DNA of 64,000 bases from Fragilaria crotonensis (Eukaryota > Bacillariophyta > Fragilariophyceae > Fragilariales > Fragilariaceae): NCBI GenBank assembly GCA_022925895.1, contig JAKSYS010000058.1, positions 62,001-126,000 on the forward strand, given 5' to 3'. Of the stretch, positions 45,910 through 55,465 are shown piece after piece. Under the pieces are notes generated by a model that had not been told where the DNA came from, searched no databases, and saw only the letters and a list, made by a program, of their open reading frames with translations. The position numbers and the translations under genes are program-made. Each line of letters starts with the position of its first letter. Positions within the stretch are counted from its first letter, which is position 1.

Positions 45910-47322
45910 ATGAACTTCTTTGACGACGACGACGATGACATCATGGAGTTCCTCATCCATGAGGAGGACGATGACTTCACCGAAGCTCTGGTTATTATCG
46001 CCGACAATCTTGAGGACGATACCGACGAGGATGACGATGACATTCCTTTTGTTCCCCCATTTGTTTGGGGTAGTGGTTCTCGTGTTGGAAAGGCTCCCAA
46101 CATTGAACGTCGTCGTGTTTTTTACTCACACCTCCTTTTCAATGATTTTTGGGGTCCTACTCCCATTTACAACGCCACATACTTCAAGAAGTTCTTCAAG
46201 ATGCCAATTGCATTGTTTGACGACATCGTGGCAAAAGTGACTGCAAACGACGACTACTTCCGACAGAAGACGGATGCTGTGGGTAAGATGGGACTGTCAT
46301 CGCTTCAGAAGATCTGCTCAGCTGTCCGTCAGCTCACATCTGGTGTCAGTTCCGCAGAACACGATGACAAGTATCGTATGGCTGCATCAACAGGGTTGGA
46401 AGCCTGCAAACGCTTCTGTCATTCAGTCATTGAAGTGTATGGTGACGACGCGCTCCGTCACCCAAATGCTATTGACATCGGACGACTGCTTGATGAGGGT
46501 TGCGCTGCTGGCTTTCCCGGATGTATAGGCTCAATTGATTGCATGCATTGGGAGTGGAAGAACTGTCCTTCCGGTTGGAAAGGCATGTTTCAAGGAAAGT
46601 CAGGCGTCCCGACAGTTGTTTTGGAGGCAATCGCTGATAACCGATGTCGTTTTTGGCATTTCAACTTTGGATCTGCAGGGGCATTGAATGATCTCAACAT
46701 CTTGGACCGCTCTCCCTTGTTTGACAATGCCGTTCGCGGTGAATCTCCTTCTGTTCATTTTGTTGTGAACGGGAATGCCTATCAGTACGCATATTGGCTT
46801 GGTGACGGAATCTATCCTCGCTATGCTTGCTTTGTGAAAACGTTTGCAAAACCCCAGACTCGGATGCAAAAAATGTTTGCATCGGCGCAGGAAGCAAAGA
46901 GGAAGGACATTGAGCGAGCGTTTGGAATGCTCCAAGCAAGATTTCATATCCTGACCTCAGCTTGTCGTCTTTGGGAACGTCATGCGATGAAGACAGTCAT
47001 CAAGACATGTGTGATTCTTCACAATCTTGTGATTGACTTCGAGCGCCAGAACGGAATCGATTCTGACTACATTAACAATGAAATGTACATCCCGCAGCAT
47101 CCATTTGTTGTCATTCCTAGAGAGGGAGGACAAACTTGTGATACGAGATCCCAAATGATCTCGGCGATGCAGAACTCGGAACTTCACACTCGTCTTCAAC
47201 ACGATTTGATGATCGACAGGTGGGAAAAATGGTACGCAAACAACAATGATGACGATGACGAAGAAGAAGCTCACGACGACGACGAAGCTCACGAAGAGAA
47301 CGAAAACGAAAACGAATTGTAG
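45910..47322 (+). CDS. PIF/Harbinger transposase (DDE_4, HARBI1-like), 470 aa
   Basis: Single open exon, ATG 45910. The N-terminus is extremely Asp-rich. The catalytic domain shows IGSIDCMHWEWKNCPSGWKG (first Asp), FGSAGALNDLNILDRSPLFD (second Asp) and KDIERAFGMLQARFHILT (Glu), the DD(35-50)E pattern of Harbinger nucleases. WLGDGIYPRYACFVKTF and CVILHNLVIDFE are further family blocks. The C-terminus is again Asp/Glu-rich. All three catalytic acids are present and there is no break, so the protein looks functional. It needs the Myb-like partner encoded opposite to reach DNA, as known for the family. Confidence 0.92.
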   Translation: MNFFDDDDDDIMEFLIHEEDDDFTEALVIIADNLEDDTDEDDDDIPFVPPFVWGSGSRVGKAPNIERRRVFYSHLLFNDFWGPTPIYNATYFKKFFKMPIALFDDIVAKVTANDDYFRQKTDAVGKMGLSSLQKICSAVRQLTSGVSSAEHDDKYRMAASTGLEACKRFCHSVIEVYGDDALRHPNAIDIGRLLDEGCAAGFPGCIGSIDCMHWEWKNCPSGWKGMFQGKSGVPTVVLEAIADNRCRFWHFNFGSAGALNDLNILDRSPLFDNAVRGESPSVHFVVNGNAYQYAYWLGDGIYPRYACFVKTFAKPQTRMQKMFASAQEAKRKDIERAFGMLQARFHILTSACRLWERHAMKTVIKTCVILHNLVIDFERQNGIDSDYINNEMYIPQHPFVVIPREGGQTCDTRSQMISAMQNSELHTRLQHDLMIDRWEKWYANNNDDDDEEEAHDDDEAHEENENENEL

Positions 47323-47489
47323 AACGAAAACGAATAGTAGTATGACAATAACCAGCACGGCAACTATTAGTTTGTTGACGATGCACGACGACGACATTGT
47401 TGTTTCAATCTCCTACTATTAGAAGTAGTAGTAGTAGCGGTAGAAGTTGTCGTGTATTATCTTACTAGTACTATTGCTAGGCGTGGTTG

Positions 47490-48937
47490 TCAAGTGCAGT
47501 CCACTGCTTCCTCCTCTTCCATCGCCTCAACCTTAACTTTGACCATCAATGGAATTGGAGCATCGTTTTCCTTTTCGTCGTCAGAAAAATCAGATCCACG
47601 AATCATTGTTAAGTCGATGACGGGCGGCGTATTCTTCTCCAGCCACTTGCGTGCATTAAAGTACGTTTCATCCTCGTAATCGTCGTCATCGTCATCCTTT
47701 TCCTCGTTGTCGTTCATTGACGTGGCTGCCGCTGCGTCAAGAAGACACCCAACAAGCTTCTGCGTGTCAGGCAAAAGTCCGAAATCCTCTGGCTCGTCAT
47801 CATCGTCGTTGTTGAAGCTAACAGGAACGTCCTCGTCGGGCTTCGTAATGACAACAGCAGAAACCTCCCTAGCAGCACCAGCATAGTACTCCGCGGACTT
47901 TGCGGCAAAAAAAGCGAGTGAAGCAACAGATTGCGGATTGGCCAAGAAGAGTTGCATCATCAACTGCTCTTTAGCAATTCCGTTTTTGGCTTCTACAGCC
48001 AAAGCCATACGCATTCCAACTTGGTTTTTGGTTTCCGCCGCCGATGCCAAACGTTCAAGCGAAACCTTGTTCGAATCAAAACGGGCGGATGGTAACTGTA
48101 CCTTCAGCCTTTTGTTAGCAGAAGCAGCCTGCTGCTGTGCAATGACTTTCGCTTTCTTCTTTCCAATTGAAGGGCGAGGTGTCATGGAAAGGTCAGCATG
48201 AAGAACAGCACGACGAAAACCAGAATTTGCCGCACTTGTCCTTGCATCATCGTCAGAGCAGCGTCGTCGTCAGCGGCAGACATAGCAGGTTCTGCTTCAA
48301 CGATGTTGCTCTTGTCAACAAGAACATTTGAATTTTCGTCGTTGCTATCAACAGATGAATTCAACAAAGCAGTTATGTTAGCAACAGGGAACACTGCAGC
48401 AACACGAATTGCATCACGTTCCATAGCACGTTCGTTGTCGTTGTCGAGGAGGGCCAATGCCCGAGCCACTCTGGGATGGATAGTGTCAAGTGAGATTTCA
48501 TACTTAGGCAATGTCCTCTTGAGTATATCATACACAATGTCGTGTTTAAACATCTTTCCCTGCTTGGTCTGAAACTCAGCCTTCGCCTTTGTTGTGTAGT
48601 CAATCATGGACCAACCACTGTGGAATTCACGAAGAGCGGAGTGAAGATAGCCAACATACTTGTTCACTTCAGCCTGCAACACTTTGTTGAACCGATTCTT
48701 CAATGAGAGAAGAGTACGGGTTGCCAATCCTCCGCCCTTGATAAAACTGTCACGAATCTTCTTCCAATACGTCTCGCCATCTTGATCAGTACCGATTGCC
48801 GCATTCGTCGTGACGAAAACATACGCAGAAGCCAACTTCATGTCTTCATCAATCTTGAAGTTACCAGTTTGACGACCAACAGTGGAGCGAATGCTGGCTC
48901 GGTTTGTACCCTGGTTGTCCGCATTGGCATCTTCCAT
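47490..48937 (-). CDS. Myb/SANT-like partner protein of the Harbinger element, one intron
   Basis: The model is complement(join(47490..48158,48236..48937)), about 456 aa. ATG 48937. The N-terminal region (residues about 20-110) has the trihelix/Myb-like layout common to Harbinger partners: FKIDEDMKLASAYVFVTTNA, DQDGETYWKKIRDSF and TRTLLSLKNRFNKVLQAEVN. After a 77-nt intron (48159..48235, donor GTGCGG, acceptor GGAAAG, phase 0) follow KKAKVIAQQQAASANKRLKV and an acidic tail. The donor is weak and a frame step is the alternative. In this family the partner binds the ends and recruits the transposase to the nucleus. Confidence 0.75.
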
Positions 48938-49172
48938 GGTGGATGACGTTAAAAGAAGTGACAAGGAGGTGAGGATCAATCGACAAAACACTCGTTGACA
49001 CCAGACGACAATACTCGAGACTACACACAAAATTCAAATCGGAGCCTAATTTACGGCGCGCGCCAGTATTAATTGCTGGAGAATTTGAAAAAAAATCTGC
49101 ACGCGGTGCGAGAAAGATACCACCAAAATGTCCAAAATAGGTTTCTAAAGGCTCGAGACCAATATGTCCGAT

Positions 49173-49202
49173 TCAGATTTCGCTCCAGCGGTGGGGATGC
49201 TC
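49173..49202 (-). repeat. right terminal inverted repeat, Harbinger
   Basis: 30 bp, exact reverse complement of 45528-45557. Followed by TAA. Confidence 0.92.
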
Positions 49203-49205
49203 TAA

Positions 49206-49680
49206 CCTCCTTTACGCTCATAGTCTTTCTCTTGCTACTACCGGTATTTTACTAATACTCCGGACTCCGGAATCCGTACTCCGGGCCTCCTCCTCACAGT
49301 GCTGTCTGTACATCTGTCAAAAGTCAAAAGCCATACAAGATACAAAAGTACAAGTGCACCGGAAGCCTTGTACAACCTCTACTGGAGTACTCCGAAAAAA
49401 GACCCGAGTATATGTATTTGGTCTTCGACACCTCGACTTACATACGACTATGCTACGTACGACATCCTCTTCTCCACAAGTATACTTCTATCGTAGCTGT
49501 ACTGGTAGAAGTACTGGTACCCAACAACAAAAACAGGATATGAACCTTGTAGGACCACCAGAAATTATTAACCTACTACTATTTGACCCAAGATTCACGT
49601 ACAAGTAGACTGCTGCGAGTCTGCGAGTATGACATCTGCATTCCCATGCCGACTAATATGCATAGTTCGATGCATCCATC
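49206..49680. other. intergenic, GTAC-containing
   Basis: Short stretch between the Harbinger right end and the membrane-protein gene. GTAC copies occur at 49310, 49349, 49389 and around 49440-49520. No gene seen. Confidence 0.5.
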
Positions 49681-50388
49681 ATGTCTATAGACCACAGCCA
49701 GAACAAAGCTTCTCGATTTTTGATTCGATGGAGAAGTCTTCGATTTGGCTTTCATGGCATGTGGGCCATGCTGACCATGCTTGTGACGACAATCTGCATT
49801 ATTTCCGAGAATGATGTATATTTCTGGCCTTCCGTCATTGGCAATCAAGTTCTGGCAATGCATGCCTATTCACTCCTTGACCAAGTCCCATTGTCCACCA
49901 AAATCTGTCGCGGTTTCGTTGCGCCGCACCGCGAGGCCTTCAAGAGAACCATCGCCATGATGCTCTACACAAACCTGCGGTTGGTTCATCCATGGATACC
50001 ATCCGGACTGCTATACTATCCCTTATTGGCAGTGACTTGGTGGCAATTTGTACCGCTGAATTCTGATTTTCGAAATGGCAATACCTGGATATTTGTAGTG
50101 CCAATGTTTGTCGGGGTGTCTCTCGAAATGGCACAGTCGCTGCTCATGGAGCATCACTGCGGTGGCCTCCCCTCGTTGGTCCCACCGAGAATCCTGCTAG
50201 TCGTAAATTGGTCGGCCATGGTCATGGCATTCGGCTTTACATTGGCATTTCGAGGCATGGTTTCGATACAACGCATCTACTTTGGAGCAGCGTTCTTTGT
50301 GGCACTCCTGTTTGTCGCCGGATGTGGCCTCATTTTTTGGAACTCGGGATCCGAGATTTGCTCGTACAGAACGCCGGTCTTCAATTAG
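49681..50388 (+). CDS. polytopic membrane protein of unknown family (235 aa)
   Basis: ATG 49681, single open exon. Five to six hydrophobic helices: AMLTMLVTTICIISEN, GLLYYPLLAVTWWQFVPL, TWIFVVPMFVGVSLEMA, ILLVVNWSAMVMAFGFTLAF and IYFGAAFFVALLFVAGCGLI. The N-terminus is basic (RFLIRWRSLRFGFHG), suggesting cytosolic facing. I recognise no family or transport motif. It could be a conserved diatom protein; that is untested. Confidence 0.65.
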   Translation: MSIDHSQNKASRFLIRWRSLRFGFHGMWAMLTMLVTTICIISENDVYFWPSVIGNQVLAMHAYSLLDQVPLSTKICRGFVAPHREAFKRTIAMMLYTNLRLVHPWIPSGLLYYPLLAVTWWQFVPLNSDFRNGNTWIFVVPMFVGVSLEMAQSLLMEHHCGGLPSLVPPRILLVVNWSAMVMAFGFTLAFRGMVSIQRIYFGAAFFVALLFVAGCGLIFWNSGSEICSYRTPVFN

Positions 50389-51073
50389 CCCCTACTACTA
50401 TGAACATAGATTCCACGCTCTACTAAATGATAGCTATGCATACAGTACAAGTACTTGACATGGATCTGTGGCGTCGGCATTGCAATGCGAACTCCCGACG
50501 TAAAACACTCTCCTAGTAGGTTGTGATGGTGACAGAATCCGCAAATGTGTTGGATTTCCTGTTTGCTACTAGGCCTACCATACCTGGTGCTCTGCCTTCA
50601 ACTTAATTACCTTGTAGTGTTGGCTGGAGAAGTTGACTATGCATACTTCGAGGACCCAGTGGATGGATGGGCAGATGTCGTAGATTTCTTGTTAGACCAC
50701 ATGTCCTTCTCTGTAGTCCGCAGTCCACATGCATTGCTAAATGCGTCCATTTTAATCAACGCATGCCCTAAGCATGGTTGGGGACCACAGCTCTACACAC
50801 ACGTATATATGAAAACATTCATTGGCTAGGTACGACAAATTTGGTGAAGCGCAGGGACACCGCCACTCCGATTACTTTCTACATGTCCCGATTTAAACAT
50901 AAAATGGAATTACTTAGATAATCATGTTTCTGGCGGGACTTAGCCGGCCGTCCCTCTCGCCCAATTTTAGAACGCAGTCGACAGCCGTTACAGTACCATT
51001 TGCACATGCTATACCTCCCACTCACTGCTTATCAAGAAACAGGAAAGGTTTCGTCGTCCCGCCAAAACGTACA
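50389..51073. other. intergenic / 5' region of ankyrin gene 5
   Basis: The frame of the next gene stays open upstream to an ATG at 50924, but the stretch 50924-51073 (basic, Ser/Thr/Pro-rich) has no family counterpart. It is treated as probable leader. Confidence 0.4.
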
Positions 51074-52291
51074 ATGGCATCAGCCACAATGACGTCCTCG
51101 CCAACAAATCAAGGAGTCGGCGCTAGCAAGTCGTTCGGTAACCCTGGCCATGGATATACTCTAGAGTGTGATTATGACGCGAATCCTAGCTTTCTCTATC
51201 AGGCACTCGAAGCCAAGCAATGGGATTACGCCATAAAATTCTTTAGCAAACCCGATGGTGCTCTGCAGGCAGCAACTTGGGTAACTCGCAAGGAGAAGAA
51301 TGGGAAACTCCGTTGGAGACTCCTTCCCATCCATGCGGCCATCATCTTTGGTGCGCCTGTCAAGGTTATTGAGTTGCTACTGCAGGAATACCCCCCGGGA
51401 GCTCAACAAAAGGACGACCAGGGCATGTTGCCCCTCCACCTTGCCTTTCGCAACGATTCTAGTTGGGATGTATTGGAAGAGCTCTTGACTGCCTTTCCTC
51501 AGGGGATTAATGTCAAGGACCGCAAGGGTCGATTGCCCATTGGATGTGCCTCGGGCACAACCTCCAAACGTGCCTCCGTCTTGGAACTGTACTCCCAAAT
51601 TGCCATTTCCAGTGAACGACAAAATGCCGTGACCGAATCCAGGACGGCACTGGATGCGCGCATTGCGGCATTGCAAGAGACACACATCAACACTCTGACC
51701 AATCTCAAGGAGGAATGGGAATTCCAGCATGAAGCGTTGGAGAAGGAGGTTCGAGATTCGAAACGGGCCGAAGAAATCACGGCGGTGCGATTGAAGGAAG
51801 CTCAGGCACTCTTGGCGCAAAAGTCCAACTCGGAAGCGGAACTTACTCACAAGTTGGGTATGGTGACCATGGCATTGCAATCTGTGAACAAGGCGCGTGC
51901 GGAAGAAGCAAAGGCCGTGGCTGAGCGTACGGCAAGTGAGAAAGAGAAAGAAACCGACACCACCACCAAGGATCCGTCGCAATTGCAGGAGGCCAACGAA
52001 GAATTGTTGTACCTTGTGCAAACCCTGTTGGATCAGCAGACGGAACTCAAGGCGCAGTTGGATAAACAAGCGTATAGCTTCAAGGACGAAACCAAAAGGA
52101 AGGCGGCCATTCTCAAGGAGCTTGCCGAGGTTCACCGAGCGGAGGAAGAAGCCGCATCGACGGATCGCGATATTTGGCGCAGCAGGTTGGGTGAGTCCAA
52201 CGAGCAAGTTTCGTGGAAGCTCAAATCAGTCATGGCAATGATGGATGGAGCAGCCGCTCCCAAAGCTTCTCGAGGAGGCAAGGGACCATGA
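51074..52291 (+). CDS. ankyrin plus coiled-coil protein (405 aa), family member 5
   Basis: Start chosen at ATG 51074 (acaATGg); an in-frame ATG at 50924 would add 50 residues resembling a mitochondrial presequence (MFLAGLSRPSLSPNFRTQS). The family lead-in ATWVTRKEKNGKLRWRLL is followed by ankyrin units LPIHAAIIFGAPVKVIELLL, DDQGMLPLHLAFRND and KDRKGRLPIGCA. From about residue 190 a coiled coil follows (EEWEFQHEALEKEVRDSKRA). The tail ends in a Gly/Lys patch. It is the closest in sequence to member 2. No frame step. Probably an oligomeric protein-binding scaffold; partner unknown. Confidence 0.87.
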   Translation: MASATMTSSPTNQGVGASKSFGNPGHGYTLECDYDANPSFLYQALEAKQWDYAIKFFSKPDGALQAATWVTRKEKNGKLRWRLLPIHAAIIFGAPVKVIELLLQEYPPGAQQKDDQGMLPLHLAFRNDSSWDVLEELLTAFPQGINVKDRKGRLPIGCASGTTSKRASVLELYSQIAISSERQNAVTESRTALDARIAALQETHINTLTNLKEEWEFQHEALEKEVRDSKRAEEITAVRLKEAQALLAQKSNSEAELTHKLGMVTMALQSVNKARAEEAKAVAERTASEKEKETDTTTKDPSQLQEANEELLYLVQTLLDQQTELKAQLDKQAYSFKDETKRKAAILKELAEVHRAEEEAASTDRDIWRSRLGESNEQVSWKLKSVMAMMDGAAAPKASRGGKGP

Positions 52292-52440
52292 ATATCGCGG
52301 TCGGAGTGTGGACTGGTTCCCAAGGCCTAGATGTAACGTAAGTTTTGATGTACATGGTTACGCCTTGTGAGAATAGGAGTATGGTCCTTATTTGATTGTT
52401 ACGCGCTTCCATGCACCATTAGCGATTATAGTACAGCACA

Positions 52441-53964
52441 TCATGCTGATGAAGCATGACATTTGAAAAGATAAGAAATAGAGCTCACAAAAATCCCATG
52501 AACCACGTTGTCAATTTGCCACCTTCTCATACGAACATTACTTCCACTTCTCAAGTTCCTTCCGTGGGACATGATACGTCTTGGCCAAATAATTTCGAAA
52601 GTCTTCCCTAATATACTTCGAATCACCTCCCTTATCATTCCGTCCCTTGCGTCCCCATGATTCATGTGTACCACAAAGGCGTTGGGATGGACCTGGTACT
52701 GATATCCACGATAATGTGCCTCCATGAAGAATGACATTTTATTAAAGGCAAATCCTCGAAAGGTGGGAAAGTATTCGGGCAAACCGATTTTGTGTACAAT
52801 CACGTAGGGTTCAAACAAAAAGTCGTACGTAATGTTGTACATGGTAGTGGCATTGTACCACTTGGTGTAATTGCAGGGAGCATGACCGGCAGGAAAGTAT
52901 GTGTGGAAGGGTGCTACTGTTTTGGTTGGCAGGGCTTGTACAGTGCCGCCTTGGTATCAGGGATCCATGAAATGTTGGTGACGGTAGATCTTGGACCTTT
53001 TGGACCAAATCGTTCAAAGGCAGGAAGAACCCAAAATATGTTTGGTGGTGGCAGTGATGATGATGATGATGATGGATGAGGGAATCGTAATTGTCGGGTG
53101 GTCGGAGGAGCAGGTCATGTGCATTGGCGGGTGGCATAAAATCAATATCGTTCAAAAAGACATGGTCCGTCTCTGCATTGCGCAAGGCAAGGTTGCGTAA
53201 TTTATTAATTGGATGACGATTGACCGTCAAGGGCAATTGTGGTTGTTCCATCAGGACATGAAATGAAACATACGTGGCGATGAGTTGTTGGTCTTTTGGT
53301 TCCTCGACAAAGGTCAACCATGTATCCAATTGTTCCTCAGTGGTAATGTAAATCGCACACGAAATGGGTCCCCGCCACCGTCCCGCAAGATCCACCAATC
53401 GATCTAATTTGGAAACACCTCCCTGGGTGCAAAGCGTAATCTTTCCACCTTGACCTGTTCGAACGACTGCGTCCGACATTTCTCGCTGTGTCGTATTGTT
53501 GGGCAGTGTTTGAAGGAGATGCAACAGTCTTGATCTCAAGGGCACGTCTAATGTCGATGTTGTTGATGAAGTTGGATCGTGATTTGGGGAACGTTTGCCC
53601 CCTTGTAATTGTAATTGTAGGTTGTCATTAGCGTATTGTTGTCTTTTCCTTGGTCGATATCCGACAACAACAATGACAACGGATGTGTCTCTTGCGTTGT
53701 TATGTTAATATTTTCACCAATATGTGGGACAGCCATGATCATTTTCATGACAATAATCATAATGACGAATAGTAGTAACATGAGTATCATCCATACGTGT
53801 CGAGGTCGAGATGGTTGTCGTCGGCGTTGTTGATGTTGATGTTGCGGTTGAAGGGAACCGCTTGCGCCCATACTAGGTTTCATTGATCTTGTCACGTTAT
53901 TATCAATGTGACTGATGATATAGTTAGGTCGCCGTTTTGGCAATTGATCAATTCGGGATGTCAT
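52441..53964 (-). CDS. LARGE-like GT49 glycosyltransferase, type II membrane protein
   Basis: ATG at 53964. One membrane anchor (MILMLLLFVIMIIVMKMIM, residues about 58-76) is followed by a Ser/Thr stem and the GT49 domain: HPINKLRNLALRNAETDHVF, the metal-binding FLNDIDFMP, FWVLPAFERFGPKG, GHAPCNYTKWYNATTMYN, FEPYVIVHKIGLPEY, FRGFAFNKMSFFMEAHYRGY and HPNAFVVHMNHGD. A run of His codons precedes FWVLPAF. The frame steps three times by a missing base, all at homopolymers (plus-strand GGGG 53586-53589, TTT 53041-53043, TTTT 52920-52923); one added base each gives the continuous family order above. About 508 aa. LARGE-type enzymes add xylose/glucuronate or GlcNAc in the Golgi; the exact sugar here is unknown. 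Confidence 0.82.
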
Positions 53965-54696
53965 TGTTGAGTTGGTTCAATGTTGATTTGGAAACAGAAG
54001 GCAGATTGCAATCAAACTTTTGCAATGTTGATCAGGAAGTAACTGGGGAATGGAACACCAAGTATACTACTAGTTGTAGTCCAATAGAACAGAAGAGAAC
54101 AAAACAGCGCTCAGCACTTACCCTCAAGAGTCGAGAGGGTCAGGTGAGTAACCGAATGGAAATGATATTGGTTTGAGATGATCCCAAATTTCGACTTCAT
54201 TTCGAATTTCGACGGCGTGGACGTCTCCGGTACTGTCGTACCAGTACTACGAAGAAGTGTACTGTAGGCAATGAGATTCCGTAGTAGTCTAGTACTTGTA
54301 CCAGATACCAGGTCCATCATACTTGTAGTACGTAGTAATTACTGTACAGATATATACTGTGCGATTGTCACTCCCGTCTGTTCAGCACCCGACATGTGAT
54401 TCCACGTGTTCTGCTACTCAACCTTGGGCGACCCAACAAGTGAGAAGAGCAAGGATTCGGATCCCCCCCCGCCATCTCAGCAGTGTTGACAAGACGATCA
54501 ATCGCTTCCCTCATTCCATTTCGTCACAGCTCAACGTATCATACGACGTGGAACACAAAGAGTTCTAAAGTTACCAGGAGCCGTATCGCAGATACACAAT
54601 CATTCAATCTGAAGCTTTAGTACTGCAGACTGCTGTCGGAGTACAGAAGTGTTCCATTCTTTATACAACAACACAATCACGCACACACGGAAAACG
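53965..54696. other. intergenic between divergent genes, GTAC-rich
   Basis: Eight GTAC palindromes between 54230 and 54347. It should contain both promoters. An open plus frame at 54359-54568 has no recognisable content. Confidence 0.5.
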
Positions 54697-55288
54697 ATGT
54701 TGTCACTTGCCCCTGTTAAAATGTCCCTCCTATTTGCCGTTTCAACACTGTCATTCACAGCAACGGCATGGACATTGGTTCCAACAACGTCGACGATGAC
54801 AAGGACATTTCAACAACAACTACTACAATCAGCACCTCACCGTCGTCATAATCATGGTGCCACAACGATGACACAACGGTCCATGTCCAGCATCTCGACA
54901 TCCTCCGACACAAACGAGAGTGAATGGGAATATGTGGAATTCGATCGTCTTTCGGAATCTGATTTAGTCGGCAGTGAATGGTTGATTGGTACGTGTTGGG
55001 ACAATCGTCCAAATGCGATTGACGATTAGTCTGGATGTGGCCACTCAGTATGTCACAATCTCCAAAACACGACCGTGGGGAAAACAAATTTGGGCCTGTC
55101 TTGTGGAGGATTACTATTTTATGCGAGGGACGGTCCGTGGATGGTCGTTCTGGGCGGCTGCAGCCGTCGAAGGACAGTGGCAGGCGAGGAGATTGGGAGT
55201 TGATCCAGAGGAAGCGGGCGTGGCGCCGTGGTTTGCGAATGAAGTCAATGAAAATGAAGGAGGCGATGATGATCGTGGTGATGTTTGA
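54697..55288 (+). CDS. small targeted protein of unknown family (about 196 aa)
   Basis: ATG 54697. The N-terminus looks like a signal peptide (MSLLFAVSTLSFTATAWTLV), followed by a Ser/Thr/Arg-rich stretch, as in diatom plastid or ER targeting. The mature part contains EWEYVEFDRLSESDLVGSEW and, after a frame step, SLDVATQYVTISKTRPWGKQ, LVEDYYFMRGTVRGWSFW and an acidic C-terminus. The step is one extra base, best placed in the TT at 55019-55020 (removing one T reads NRPNAMTISLDVATQ). Tryptophan-rich beta-like segments hint at a small beta-barrel fold, but I do not recognise the family. Confidence 0.6.
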
Positions 55289-55465
55289 CGATGAGGCATC
55301 TCAGCCATTACAGGACAACAACATGGAAGTTGTCAATGTCAAGACTCCCATCGCAATACCAGTAATAGTGAGTGCTAGTGACGCTCCAGTAATCCATTTC
55401 TATAGATACACATTTATATTACTACCTGTTGTACAGGTATAATACAATAAATAGAAATTGATTAC

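Larger units (their letters stand above)
45528..49202 (+). mobile_element. complete-looking PIF/Harbinger DNA transposon (3,675 bp)
   Basis: Perfect 30-bp terminal inverted repeats (45528-45557 and 49173-49202), starting GAGCATCCCC, are flanked on both sides by the 3-bp duplication TAA (45525-45527 and 49203-49205), the PIF/Harbinger hallmark. Inside lie two convergent genes, the DDE_4 transposase (plus strand) and a Myb-like partner (minus strand), the usual autonomous pair. Subterminal sequence repeats the last 10 bases of the repeat as an inverted pair (45630-45639 and 45653-45662). The perfect repeats and open frames suggest recent movement and possible activity. Confidence 0.92.

Noticed and set aside
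51377-52207. Long minus-strand open frame opposite ankyrin gene 5
   Set aside because: Antisense shadow of the coiled-coil coding sequence; no domain and Leu/Gly-rich composition typical of such shadows.
54990-55049. 60-nt GTACGT..CAG intron in the small targeted protein gene
   Set aside because: The phases of donor and acceptor do not agree with the downstream frame; one extra T fits better.
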